Below are positions 48,641 to 61,202 of a DNA stretch of 64,000 nt, in pieces. Source of the stretch: Prunella strophiata. Its lineage: Eukaryota > Chordata > Aves > Passeriformes > Prunellidae. Each line of letters begins with the position of its first letter. The stretch's first letter is position 1. The notes beneath the pieces are model-generated. The model saw only the letters and a list, made by a program, of their open reading frames with translations. It was not told where the DNA came from and searched no databases. Position numbers and translations under genes: made by a program. The stretch lies in contig JAZBQD010000017.1 of the NCBI GenBank assembly GCA_036583965.1, forward strand, positions 25,330,385-25,394,384, written 5' to 3'.

Positions 48641-49579
48641 AATGAATTGTCTTGCAATATTACAATCCATAAACTATCCATTTCTCAGCAGATGAATAAC
48701 TTTTTGGCAGAAACAGCAGGGTGGCATTGTTTGGGTTTTTTTGGCAGAAATGAAATTCTAGGCAAAACCCCAAAGTCTTGCAGCACAGTATGCACCTCAC
48801 TCAAAGTCAAAACCATGTGTTTAGTACTACAGAAATAAAACTACAAAAGTATTGGGAGTCCCACAAAATAATGTACTGACATGTAGGGAATTGTTCTTTG
48901 GTGCTGATGCTCAAGACTGCAAAACTCAGAGTGTTCTGGTTTGGGACTCCAGGCTTCTGTAGCTGTGTGCTGTTCTAACTACTGGCTATCAAATCCCACA
49001 GTTATCACAATGCTAAGGATGGTCCACTCACTCCAGTGAAAATCCAACCAGAAAAAGAAAGAGAAAGAATGCTATGTGGACATAACTTCATTTTATCACC
49101 AAGCTCTGTCCCACAGATTGTCCACATCCTCCTAGGAAAGGAGGCTGTTATTTAAAATTCACTGGTTGAGTTAAGGAAGAAAAGATGACATTCAGATTAA
49201 AAGTACAGTACAATTCTGTGCCTCATAATTAACCATTTCAAACCTTCATAATAATCTAACTGAAAACAGAAGACAGTTCTAATGTCTTCTAGGAACAAGA
49301 TCTGAAGGAAAAGAGCCATAACTAAAGAAGAAACTGTATTCACAAAGTTAATAGGCTGCATCCACACACTTTTTACAACATCATGATGCCATTAAAAAAA
49401 AAAAATCCTGAACATTGTTTATCTCACTTATTACTACTTCTTTTTGGTTGAAACTTTCACGTTTTATAGTAAGCCACTTTACAGTTAATTTGCTATCCAC
49501 AAAAAATACTGTCCATTTCATTTCTAGACCATTACATTTTAGACACACAGATGACTTTGGAAACCACACAAAACAATGA

Positions 49580-49634
49580 TCCCAATCTTTGAAATGCAGC
49601 AAGCTTACTCCCAATCTTTGAAATGCAGCAAGCT
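49580..49634 (+). repeat. 29-base tandem duplication
   Basis: Two identical 26-base copies (core 'caatctttgaaatgcagcaa') occur at 49580-49605 and 49609-49634. The perfect identity suggests a recent event. Confidence 0.93.
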
Positions 49635-51962
49635 TGCTAAATATTTGCTAGTCATAAACATATCTGTGTATCTACAAGCGAGTGAAAAGCCTGTGTTTTA
49701 TGGGACCACAGGAAGAATTTTACAGGAAACCAGTCTGAGATCCTGCTTCTTTAAGAAATTGCGTGTGGGAAAAGAAGATGAGAAGATGATCATGAACTTG
49801 CATGTGCCTGCCAATTAAAGCATCAGTAAACTGAGGTATGGTGATGACTAGAAGAAGGCAACTTGTAATTCTGTGTCATAGAAGTACAAGGAATGAGTAT
49901 ATAAGGAAAAGAATGACATGTCTCTCATATACAGAAGCAAAGAACGGTTAGACCAAAGAAAGTTAAAGGGTATACCTGAAGCTTAATTGCAATGGCAACA
50001 TAAGAGTTTTAAAAACCTGGATTACTATATTAAAGCAGAAACAACCAGTAATAGTTTCTGGCAAAAACTACTCATTGCCAAAAAATAAGAGAAAGAAGTA
50101 AGGTTAAATGCAGGCTCAGGAATACTGGCCACTTGAAGGTCTTTAAGGAAAAATATTATATATAGGAGCAGAGGAAACCCATTACAAAGAAGACCCTAAA
50201 CTGGAACCCAAATGCAAATGCAAACCTCAAGGATAACCTGTCATAAATATTTTCCCTCTGAATGGGTGATAGTCAGTTGCAACCAGAAGCTAGGCATTTT
50301 GTTCTTTCTAGCATTCTCTAATTAAATGCTAATAAATTTCTTCTTATCCCAGTTGCATTGACATGTCCTGAATGCAATGAATAAGACCTATAGATTCTTT
50401 TACGTGTTATGGAAATGCATGAACTTATTGAGTGACTAAGCTTTTGTAAAAAAATGTGTTGAACATGCTTAACTAGTTACTAAAAAGCAGTAAAGTAGCT
50501 TTGCCATTTGTTTGTACACAAAGTAATAACTCCCCACTGCTTTCCAAAGCCCTCTACACAAATTAATTTTGGCTTGGGCTGACAGAAAGGCAAAGAATTG
50601 AAGTTTGAAATATGCCTCACAGGATACCCAAACAGAGGTGAAAGAGTGATAGAAATGCAGCCAATTTTTATGCTTACAGAGGTTCGATCTGTGTAGGGTC
50701 AGGCAAGACCAAGCTGTTCAAACACTAATTACTGCTACTTTAAAAAAAAAGTATAAACATTTTTAATATAAATGTGTAAGATTGCATAACACTCCTGACA
50801 CTTCCTGGTTTTGCAGTTGTATTTACAATAGCAAACAAACAAAAAAATCTAATGGCTCCCCCTCTCTCAAGAAAAAAACACTAAAGTACTAGGAAAAAGG
50901 ATATAATCTCATATAAACTGAATCAAAAATTTAATTCTATTCTTGGCCCAGTATCTGGTTCAGTACAGAAAAAAATCTTCATACATATCTCTTCTTGATT
51001 TCCATTCTAAGCTACTGAGATACTAACATATTTTTCAAAATTGTAGAGACATGAAGACTGATCAATATCTGAAAATTACATGAAATTTCCAAAAAAGACC
51101 AAGAAACAGGTCAAATTGAGTCTAATTCTTGATGATACTCAGGTTACACTTTCTCTTTTCACAGTAGGAGGGTAATGGATACAAGGTTAATGTTCTGTTT
51201 TAAAAAAAATGAGTACCAGTTACAGAGTTTTGTCCTTTATTCACAACAGACCCAAATAAAGATGAAAGTTCCAAATCAAAATGGTTATGGGTTCAAGGAT
51301 AACCTGATTTTAGAGTATAAATTTAGAAAACAGACACACAGACGTTCACAAACTTCTGCAAAACCTTTTTTTTTTACTTTTAATAACATGTAGCACAATT
51401 CAGCTCTTTTACATAACCATGGTGCATAAATTTCTGTATTTCCTTTTTGACATCCCTCATCTGCAAGGCTGTTGCATATAATGAGCTCTCACCAGTGCTT
51501 GTGGAGCTTTTAGGATTTCTATGCTAAAACAAGTGACCTGTATTATGACACCAGTGTCAAAGAAGATTCAATGAATATACACAAATGTTTAACCAACATC
51601 TAAGCGATCCATTAATTAATTCACAACAACTATTGTACCGATAGAGTACATTGAGGGTTCAGGTTCCAAATCCAGAAAAGTCTGCTAATCAAAAATAATT
51701 CCAGAATGGTATTCCTTTAAAAAGGTCACATTTGCCTCTTTGTTTACAAAAAGGGTTAGCTTTGAACAAGAACAATAACTTCAAGAACAGAGGTGCAGAC
51801 TTAATAAAAAATAAAGATAAAAAAAATATGTTTTTTACAATAATTGTCATTAAATGAGCACATATGTGCATTAGTGGCCAATAGAAAATACAGGTGCCAT
51901 GATATCACTGGACTCTTACTATTTGCAATTGCTATTATAGTTTATCTTAGCTATATGTAAAC

Positions 51963-52038
51963 CTTTATAAAGCTGTTTGAACTGCTTTATGAAGCAGTGC
52001 TTGTGTTTACACTGCTTTATAAAGCTGTGTAAACACAA
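51963..52038. repeat. Nested inverted repeats (hairpin cluster)
   Basis: The region 52001-52038 is a 38-base palindrome with a single mismatched T/T pair (52013/52026), built from arms 'gtgtttacac' and 'gtgtaaacac' around the 12-base palindrome 'gctttataaagc'. Just upstream, 51981-51998 forms another hairpin with the stem 'actgctt' and 'aagcagt' and a four-base loop. The word 'tttataaagctgt' occurs at both ends of the cluster. No transposase or terminal-repeat element is visible around it. Confidence 0.85.
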
Positions 52039-52311
52039 AATAATTAATACATACATGACAAACATATATGCAGTATCTTTGCACACACATATATATAAAT
52101 AATCACATGAATACTTACATGGCAATACACAGATGTAATCCAACAAAGAGAACTTTGTAGACATGCGTTTCATAGATGTGAAAAATCAGATTAAATTTTT
52201 TTACCAGGAAAGAACTTTGCTGAGTGGAAAAGGCTGACCAGACTGGAACACTCTAATTCTTACTCTTGGGGATAAGAACATTTTAAAGGAGTTTGTGTGT
52301 TTGTATCACAG

Positions 52312-52410
52312 GAAGATAAATTATTTTTTACAGCAACTGATAGTTTTGCACAAGGTGCCTCATTGAAAAGAGAAAACTTGACATTTAAGGAATTGCTTAA
52401 CCTAAAAACT
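52312..52410 (+). other. Candidate coding exon (99 nt), unknown product
   Basis: The acceptor 'gtgtgtttgtatcacag' ends at 52311 and the donor 'gtaagt' begins at 52411. The 99 bases between are a multiple of three and open in one phase-0 frame only. That frame starts EDKLFFTATDSFAQGASLKR and ends ELLNLKT; the other two frames have stops. The last exon base is T rather than the preferred G. I do not recognise the peptide. The surrounding ORF spans 52297-52482. Confidence 0.22.
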
Positions 52411-55400
52411 GTAAGTCAGCTAAAGGTCCAGATGCCACTTGATGATGGATTCATGGCTGAGGAAGGTGTTAAATCCAGGTGAAAACACTACACCTCTGAA
52501 GTACAATCTGTTTTTATGAGATTCTGACTGCATACAGTCCAGAAAACTCAGTCATATGGACTAATAGGACTATCTCAATAATTTTTTTTTTTTTGTTTTC
52601 TAATCCAATTCTTACCTATTAGAAGGTAGGTAGATACACCAAGACATTCCTATCACATACCCAAGAATTGTTGACTGAGGTGGGATATGTTTTCTGGGAG
52701 GACTGTCAGCCACCTAGCATTTGACATATCAAATCAGGCAGCACTAAAGCAGTTCAGCAGGAGCTGTAAAATTATAAATGAAACCTCACTGTAAGAGCTC
52801 TGTTTCCCAGTGCTCTTGATATTTCAGAGTTACATTTGACTTTAACTGGAAACTTAAAAACCACCTCAACATATAACTTATGGCAAGAAGGAAGGCAGAC
52901 ACAGGATATTAATTATTTCCACCCCATGGACATAAAGACTAAAATATGTGAACTTTGGAAAACTTGTAAGGGTAAAAGAATTTCTTTGAAACAGCAACAG
53001 TTTGGCTATCTGCACTGGACATAATAATGAATTTTTTTTTAACATAAAGCCTGTACTTACATTAGAATAGAGTATACAATACATTATAGAAGTAAGAACC
53101 TTTCATTCATTCTGAAAACTGTGTCCAAAAATACTCTCTGATGTTTTTGTGGTTTTGTGTTATGGGAAACACAGAATAATAATACTCGCCTAGTCTTCAC
53201 ACCATTCAGATTTACAGGACATCTAGATCATATCCCATTGACTTACTTTTTTTTCAGGTTAATGACTAACTATCTCTTCATACAAAAGATGTTCCACATT
53301 TATGCCTTTCTCTGTACTCTTTTTTATGTCTTTTATGGTGCACCTCTTGAAAAGAACAGTACAGGAGGTACTTAGTACTCAAAGAGTGAATTTGTATTGT
53401 GGTTTGTTCTGATCTCTTCCCCAGAAGACCCTATGATTCTTCAGTGTCAGTGTTTCTGGCACACTACAGACAACTCTGTTTACCAGGATCATAAGGAGGC
53501 AACTGAAAGCACACAGGCTAAACAGGGTCCTAGGGAGCACACTGTGATTTTTGGTGTAAGGACATTCAGTGTCTCCACAAAAATGCAGACAAGCCTGAAT
53601 CAGTTGATGTCCAACTGATGTCCAAATGTTGGTTATTGGTAAAAGCTAAGCTCCAGCTGGACTTAGCTGTTCCAGTTCATGCAAACCTTGTAGAATTCAG
53701 ATTGGCCAGCAGATTAACTCCATGCAATTGCATGGTTTCTAAGGGCTATTTGTAAGGTGAGGTACAGAGACAATCCCAGTTATAGTGACATTATCGTGTG
53801 CTGGTTTTTACCATAAGATCCCAAAATTTGTGATAATTGGGAACAAGTAAATAAATTATGGATCCAAGAGTAGAAGACTTCTATTATTCTCAATTCTTTC
53901 TTGATTTAAAATTGCCAAAATGGCTGAGCTGTCACTGGAAATGGTTCAGCTAATCTTTCCTGGAAAGACAAGCCTCTCTGTGATCCAGTGACAATCTCCA
54001 ATGTCTGGCATCCCTTCACAGAACAGAATAGATACTATCCCCTATTAACACTAGGAGACTGAGCAACTGGGTTCACTTTCGCAGAGAAAATTTTTAAAAG
54101 TGGAATGCCAAGGATATTGTTAATGGCAGAAAACCAGCCAGCCAGTGAGTCTGGTTTCTGTATCTCCAGATTCTCTCTGCTTCCACTTAAAATATGCAGA
54201 GGACACCCTGCTTTATCTCATCAAAGCATTAAAAAGCTTACCTTTATCTTTACGTGACATTTTTTGGCAGAAAAATAGTGCAGCTGTATGTGGCTCTGAA
54301 GCCACCAGGAGCCCTGAAAGCCCAACTCTTTTTTCTTCTCATGCTGGTCTAATAAAGTCAGTGTAATCACCAGAATGCCAGATAGAAAGGCAGACCTTAT
54401 CCAGTCTTGATCTGGATTGGTATACATTGCACACAAACGACAACTACTACGAAAATTCAATCTGCATGGAATTTTAGAAAATGAAGACAATGAAGAGTTC
54501 TACTGAAACCTCTCAGCATTCATAAATACTATCTTAACATCTTCTCTGCACAAAATACTCTCTAGTTCATTGCAAAAAATTAGTGTCAAAAGATTAGTGT
54601 TAAATAATTTAAGGGATTGTCTTGTCTCTTGATAGTATTATTACTATTGTTTCAAAGAATGATTATTTTGCATTTATTTCTATTATCCCTTTAATCCTCA
54701 TGTTTACAAGTTTTGCCAATAGTACTAAAGATGTTTTCTAAAGCAAATGCTTCATTTGTAAAATTTCAAGCAAGAGAAAAAATGGAGACAATCCAAACTT
54801 CACTGACTAGGTTTGAAAGGTTTCTCCATTTATAATACTGTACTGGTTATGACTATGTACACACAAGCAGAATCACAATTTTAGTACATAAAAAATATAA
54901 GGACTACTACTGCAATTCTCCACTGCAATTTAAGAGATAAGTATGTCAGAATAAATTCTCCAATTAAAATACTTTATTACATTTCCTGGGTTATTCCCAG
55001 TGTTATTTCTCCAGTTGAGAATATCCTCCTGAAAGGGAGAATATTTTTTTCATTTGGGATGACTCAGAGAAAAGTACAATCCAAAGAGACCTCAGAGTCA
55101 TCCATCAATCACACTGCTTTAACCCAAATTAGCTGTACTTAACGCCTTACTTGACTGACTAAGCTACTTCACCCAGATCATCTATTCAACTAGTTCCTTA
55201 TATGTACAGTTACACTTTATTTTTTAATATATTATAAAAATCACATTGTAGTTTGATTTCATTCTACTTTTTCTGACTGTGGGAATGAGATGTACCTTAG
55301 TGCAAAAGGTTTTTCTTGTTCCCAAGGACAGCTATACAGATGTGCTATAGACAGAGTACATATTATGACTTACATGAACATATTCTAGTTTTGTCCTATT

Positions 55401-58400
55401 TTAACTCTAAAAAAAAGAAGAAAAAAACTCCACCACTTTGGAAAGCTAAAGAAAGTTTTAGCTTTAGGAAGCTAAAGTTTGGACTACTCTATCTCTGCAA
55501 TGAAGCACAGAGCCAGTTTCTTTCTTGTTAAAGAGTTATTCTGCAAGAATAATATCAAAACCATCAAAAGTAGAAGGTGAAACTCCCCATGAATCAAAAG
55601 CTTGATACAAATGAGTGAGATGGACATCTATCTTTAGCAACAAAATCTGCTAATTCTTGACAGCCTCAATCAGCTTCCTAGAGAGAATCAGTAATGTGCA
55701 TTCCTGTTTTGCTGTCTTTTCTCTTATCATTCATTTCTAAGGCATGAGTTAGAGCACAGTACCTTGCTGAGCTTTTGAGGCATGAGAAAATCAATATTTC
55801 TTCCTTATTTTGTCTTGAAATGTAGCTGCTGAATTAGAATTTTTTGATGCTTGTCAAGACTAAATTATTTGTTTGCCTCTCTCTATACCTTTTTTTGCCA
55901 TCTCTAGTTTATGAGCTTTGATAATGTGTAAGAAAGGCAGAACTTCACTTCCAGCATTATATTTCAGTATATTAAACCTGACCATCTTCAAAAAAATTTC
56001 CAGTAGCATGTCCAAACAGAACTCTTCTTATCACTTGGCTGCTAATCCTTGGCTTGGTCCAAAACATTAGAGTATTGAATTTGAAATAAGAAATCTTTCC
56101 TTTCTCAATAGAATAAGCTTATCATTGTCCCACAGGTGCAGAGGATATTTTTTGTCACTTTTTTAGCCATTAATTTCCTTTTACTGTACATGATGCACTG
56201 TTTTAGTTGCAGAAACTTGTCATGTGGCTGGATGTATTAGCCTGTGCCAAATGCTAAAAGTTTATCAGTGCCTGGGCCAAGAAATTCTGAAAGAGTACCA
56301 CAGTAAGTAACATACTGAGCAGACAACAACCTTGGGCCATCTATCCCATAAAACTGCTTGCTGAAAAAAAAAGGTAACTTTACTAACCCACCACAGGATT
56401 TCATTTAGAGGATTCAGATCTTTAATTCTCTTTGTTCCACTCCTAATTTTGTATATAACCCCATTTTGTCCAACCCTTTTAGCTACATAACCCATTCCCT
56501 GGAATGAACTGCAGCAAATGTCAAAAGTTTCTAGTTGTGTGGCATGGCATTTAAAAAAAAACCAAAAAACCAAAAACATGGCTCTCAACCACAAACCTTC
56601 TATAATCAAAGCTCCCTTTATTTTTTCTCACATTGTCCATGAACAAAAAGTCAGTCTAAGAATGATATGCTGAATGAAACAACCAAATAATAAAACTGTA
56701 AAGAAATATTACTACTGGTTACTGTTCAAAGGTCATTGAAAGCATGTGCTTCTGTGCACACCTGCAGCAAAAAGAACAAGTTATTTGATTGCCTGAACAC
56801 AGAAATTAAATATACAGGACAGAACAGATCATGATGCTTCCTGATACGTTTACCTCTCTCGAAAAAAGATGCCGTAAATGACAAGGATTCTGAACAAAGA
56901 AATGGGATTTTCTGCCAAGCCCAAAGAATGTATATTGGCAAAAAGGTGAAGAAGGGTTGGATTATTTTAACCAAAAAGATATTCTAAGTGATCTGGGAAA
57001 AGCATAAGGAGATGTATTATTCTTCATAAAACAGAAATAAAGCAATTGAGTAACGAAGAAATGTGAAAATCTTTCATCCAGCTATGCTTCACAACTTCAA
57101 ATAAATGTACTTAGACCTCCATAGTTTTATAAATATATATATATTTGCAATTAAATGTAACAAAGGGTAAACTTCAATTACCTTTTCTAATGGGAATTAT
57201 TATTAATAATAGACTTTGTCAAACTGCTGTACCTCTATTAATCAGTCACTTCATGTTTCTTCAGTTTGTTTCATGTACTTTTTTAAAACTAAAATCTCAA
57301 ATGCAAATGTCCCTACATCAAACTGAGAACAATTAGTTCTGTTCATGTGAAAAAACCTCATCATGTGCAAACTTCAAAAAATAATGACAATATATCTATG
57401 CAAGCAATTTAAAAAATTTGAATCTATCCATTTAGTGCCATCTATGCATCTGTCAAGTTAATTGAAAAAAGCTTAAATTGAGTTTTTGTCTCTTAAAACT
57501 TAAAAAAAAAATTGCATTCAACAATGTGTCCAATAAGTGTTAATGATGGCCACATGGTTGATCACAGAATTATGCAAGAAATTAATGAAAGTCAATAAAT
57601 CAAGAGGAATCAGGGGAATATTTGGAAGGGTAAGCCTAGCATCATCAGCAAATACAAACTGCTAAAATTATAAAACTGCAGCTCATACCTTATTGAGCCA
57701 TGACAACAAACATTTTTTAAACAAAGGAGAAGAATAACCCTAGAGTAGAGACAGTTCCTGCTTCTTAAATTCTGAGTGAATAATCTGGTAAATCTATATA
57801 AATTAACTAAAAAGAGCAACAGAGGGCAGGACTACTGAAGGGAATACACAGGCTAAAACTAGGATTCCAAATTCACTAAAACACAGATGACCTTAAAATG
57901 CCTGGAAAAATATCATGTGTACAGACAGCCAGTAAATCTTCCTGCAAGATAGCAAACCAAGCTATATCAGTCCAGATCTGACTTAATACTGATCCTTCAG
58001 TACCTTGACAAAAAAAAAGTATCTCTGAATATGTCCTGAGGAATGTAGAATACATTCCTGACCTTCTTGTCAGGTAAAATATTACATCATTTGGAAAGAT
58101 AAACCCTAACATTACAGTACTTATTCTTGAACATAACACTACCTGTCCAGATTAGGCCATGACAAAGTTAGCTGCTATCACAAGCAAAGGTTTGCTACAA
58201 AGGGGTATTACAGATTCATTAAAGCTGCTGCAGCGTGTTCATAACTAGATTTACAGATGTTATTATGGATAAGAAATTGCCTCTAATGTGGGATGAGTAT
58301 TACCCCAAATGGCAATTAAAAGGAAGCAGATCTTGGCTGCAGAGTACAATTAATCACTGTGGTATACATATTACATAGCTGTTATTCCAGTTATTGCTCT

Positions 58401-58689
58401 AATTTTATTACACTGCATTCCCACAGATACCATGTGCAATACTGACTATAATAAAAATAGAAGAAACACTCTGCCTGAACATGGGAGATTTTATGAAATA
58501 TTAAAAAAAAATCCAATGTTAATGAGGAAATAGAACGCAAATATTGTTGGCATTTTACTTGCTTCTCACCATCTAGCCATAAAACATTTAATTGGCAAAC
58601 AATGACATCACCAGATTATGTGATAATCAGGTAAAACAATGAATATTTACTGTAAAATGGAGCGTGTGGGCTGAGTGCACTGAAATTTT

Positions 58690-58790
58690 ATTGTTTTGGT
58701 TTGGTGGGTTTTTTGATTTTTTGGGGTTTTTTTTGAGATTTTGGTTTCCTTTTTTTGCTTGTTTTGTTTTTGGTTTTTTTTTTCCAGTTT
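58690..58790 (+). repeat. T-rich tract with GGTTTT-like units
   Basis: This low-complexity T/G tract produces the Phe/Trp-rich plus ORF at 58664-58912 and the Lys/Asn/Gln-rich minus ORFs at 58627-58893. Confidence 0.9.
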
Positions 58791-61087
58791 GGGTGTTGTT
58801 AGAGAAGTTAAAATCTGAATCAAACAGGAAACCAAGACCAGAGTTCGATGCTTTCTTTGACTCCATTCTTTCAAACACCAGGTGTATTAACATACAAATG
58901 TCATGGTACTAATTGGTGCCACTTCTTCATTGCCCTTATTAAACAGAGGAAAATTAAATCAGGTATGAATTATGAGTTACCCAGTTGTACAGGACTGAAG
59001 CAAAGCTCTTTCCTTGCTTGAAAAATACCTCTATTATGGTTATCAAAAGAAACCCCTACCAAAACCAACCAGATACTGCTTTTGGTGCAGTACATCTGAC
59101 GTACACCTATGCAACTGGAGGCTTTTGCCTGAAGGGACTATATCTCACCTCCCATCTTGGAAGAACCTCTTGTCTGTTGTTCTAGCAAGTTTCCATGGAT
59201 ACATGTATTTTTAAAAATACAGAAAGAGATCATAAAGTTTTTACACTTTCATTTATCTACATAGTAACCCTCAGTGGAGACTTTGCTGGCTATCACAGTA
59301 ATAGCCACTACTGACCAAAAAAATTGTGTGCAAATGAGAATGCTTTCCAATGTGTAAGAATTAAACATTTAAACTTGATAATAAATAATCTGTAGTATTC
59401 TTGGATTTAGATGTTGCTATTCTACCAAACTTCCAGTAGTTTAAAAGAACTATTAAAAACTCACAAGACAAGAATAAAGTTAATTTTTAGCAAATTTTAT
59501 TAAGTTCTGTTGTGTACAGACTGCCTAGCTACCAATCCATGATCAGCTTCTTTGTCTTATGAATATACATGATACAGCATGGTGAAAAGTGAAATAAATG
59601 CAGGAGGCTAAGAAACACTTTTCCTTGTGTTAGTGTTGATCTAACAATAATCCTCCTACATGAACATATAGCTATAAGTTAGCAAAGAAGCTAGCAAAGA
59701 GTTTATGTAGAAGAACATAAAATGAGAAATTTCCTTTAATTGCTCCTCTTGCATTTGGGAAAACTATAACAGAAATTTATGCATTTTAGTCCTTCCTGAA
59801 TGAGCTGGGACTCAACTTTCTTATCCAAAGCAGGGTGAGAGATGGAGATGAGATATCTCAGCCACTCTTAGGTTAAATAAAATCAGTATCAAGAGGTTCT
59901 CTGTCAGACCTTTATTACTTCAGGAAAGTCAGTAACCTTTCTGTTTTATGTCAGGTCTCATATGAGCCAAAAAGAAAGGGAAAGGAGATGGAAGGAGAAG
60001 GTAGGGCAGGACTTATGTAACTGATGCACCAATGCACAATGGAGTTTTGAGGCTGAATCCTGCTGTTTCCAATGTGATATCATTCCACCTGGAGGCATCA
60101 ATTAAAAAAGAAACCAAAACAAACATTTCATGCTCTTCTTGTTTATAGTTTAACAATTTCTAATTGAGTTCTATTCTAGCTGTATAGACAATTTCTGCTT
60201 CCTTTAATGAAATCCATTGCTTCCTAAAATCAAAACAAAAACCACCCTGTTATTATAACTATTAAAACTATATGCTTTTATTACCTTCCTATAAAAATTA
60301 TCTGTCTATAAAAATTCTCATAAATTTTGTCAAACTATCACTAAAAATACAATTCTCAAAGCAGAACCAGTTTACTGGAAATGAACAACATTGAAAATAT
60401 GTTGTTAATATTTGATTTTCTTTACAGCAATCTAGCAGCATGACAGATATTTTAATATGATGACTCATTGTCACATTAAAGTATACTCAGTGCTTTCCAT
60501 GGGACATAGCTAAGGCAAATGGCAAAAGTCCATGAAGGAGTAGACAAGAAGAAGGCTGCAGGAAAAAAAAGTGAAAAGACAATAAAAAATTTCCCTGGGA
60601 CTTCAAGTCTGATAAGAGTTTGGGAACTGATTAGAAGAAGAAAGACAGCTGACAGTGCTTTGTGGCATTTCTTTCAAGGACAAGAATATCAGCCCTGTCA
60701 GTTGCAAAATGGGCAGATTGTTCACCCTTCATCTCTGACCCTGCATGTGAGGGTGGGAATAAGGGGTGACATTTCTACCTGTTTCCATGTTATTACCCAT
60801 CTCTTTTCCTTTTCACTTATATACACTTACTACTGTGTCTGAGATTGGAGAAGCAGTGACATGTACCAACTCATCCACCCTGTCTGATCACTGCAAAAAA
60901 TTGTCACATTGTGTGTGATCCAGCACAACTCTATGGCAACAACTGGGCTGGAACAAATCCTAAATCAATGTCCACATCTTGGTAGGCAAAATTCATTCTT
61001 CTACCTAGAAAAATTGAAGGTTTTGAGAGGAGGTTTCCACTACATTGAGAGGAGGTTTCCACTAGCAACAGCTACTTTAATGTAAAA
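58791..61087. other. AT-rich unique DNA, no gene seen
   Basis: The ORF at 60519-60842 (+, 107 codons) is Lys-rich at its start and has no domain. A 22-base-period duplication lies at 61023-61064. Confidence 0.55.
61023..61064 (+). repeat. 22-base tandem duplication
   Basis: 'ttgagaggaggtttccacta' occurs twice, at 61023-61042 and 61045-61064, with a perfect match. Confidence 0.93.
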
Positions 61088-61202
61088 AAACTTTTTTTTT
61101 TTTTTTATTTTTATGTCTTTTACTGGTTTCTATTTGGTTTTGGGTTTTGGGTTTTTTGGTTTGTTTTTTTTTTTTTGTTTTTTTTTTTTTTTTTTTTTTT
61201 TT
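61088..61202 (+). repeat. Poly-T and T/G-rich tract
   Basis: T15, then GGTTTT-like units, then a 25-base T run at 61178-61202. No retroposon body is apparent beside it. Confidence 0.92.

Larger units (their letters stand above)
48641..58689. other. Long AT-rich stretch without a recognised gene
   Basis: About 10 kb with no recognised interspersed repeat. Notable items annotated separately are a 29-base tandem duplication (49580-49634), a nested hairpin cluster (51963-52038) and an exon-like segment (52312-52410). ORFs of 60-114 codons (for example 56265-56609 minus, 57876-58139 minus) show no domain. A compositionally complex segment at 58205-58440 could be constrained non-coding DNA. Confidence 0.5.

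Noticed and set aside
60519..60842. 107-codon Lys-rich ORF
   Set aside because: No domain, no splice context and no recognisable relative; length is within chance expectation.
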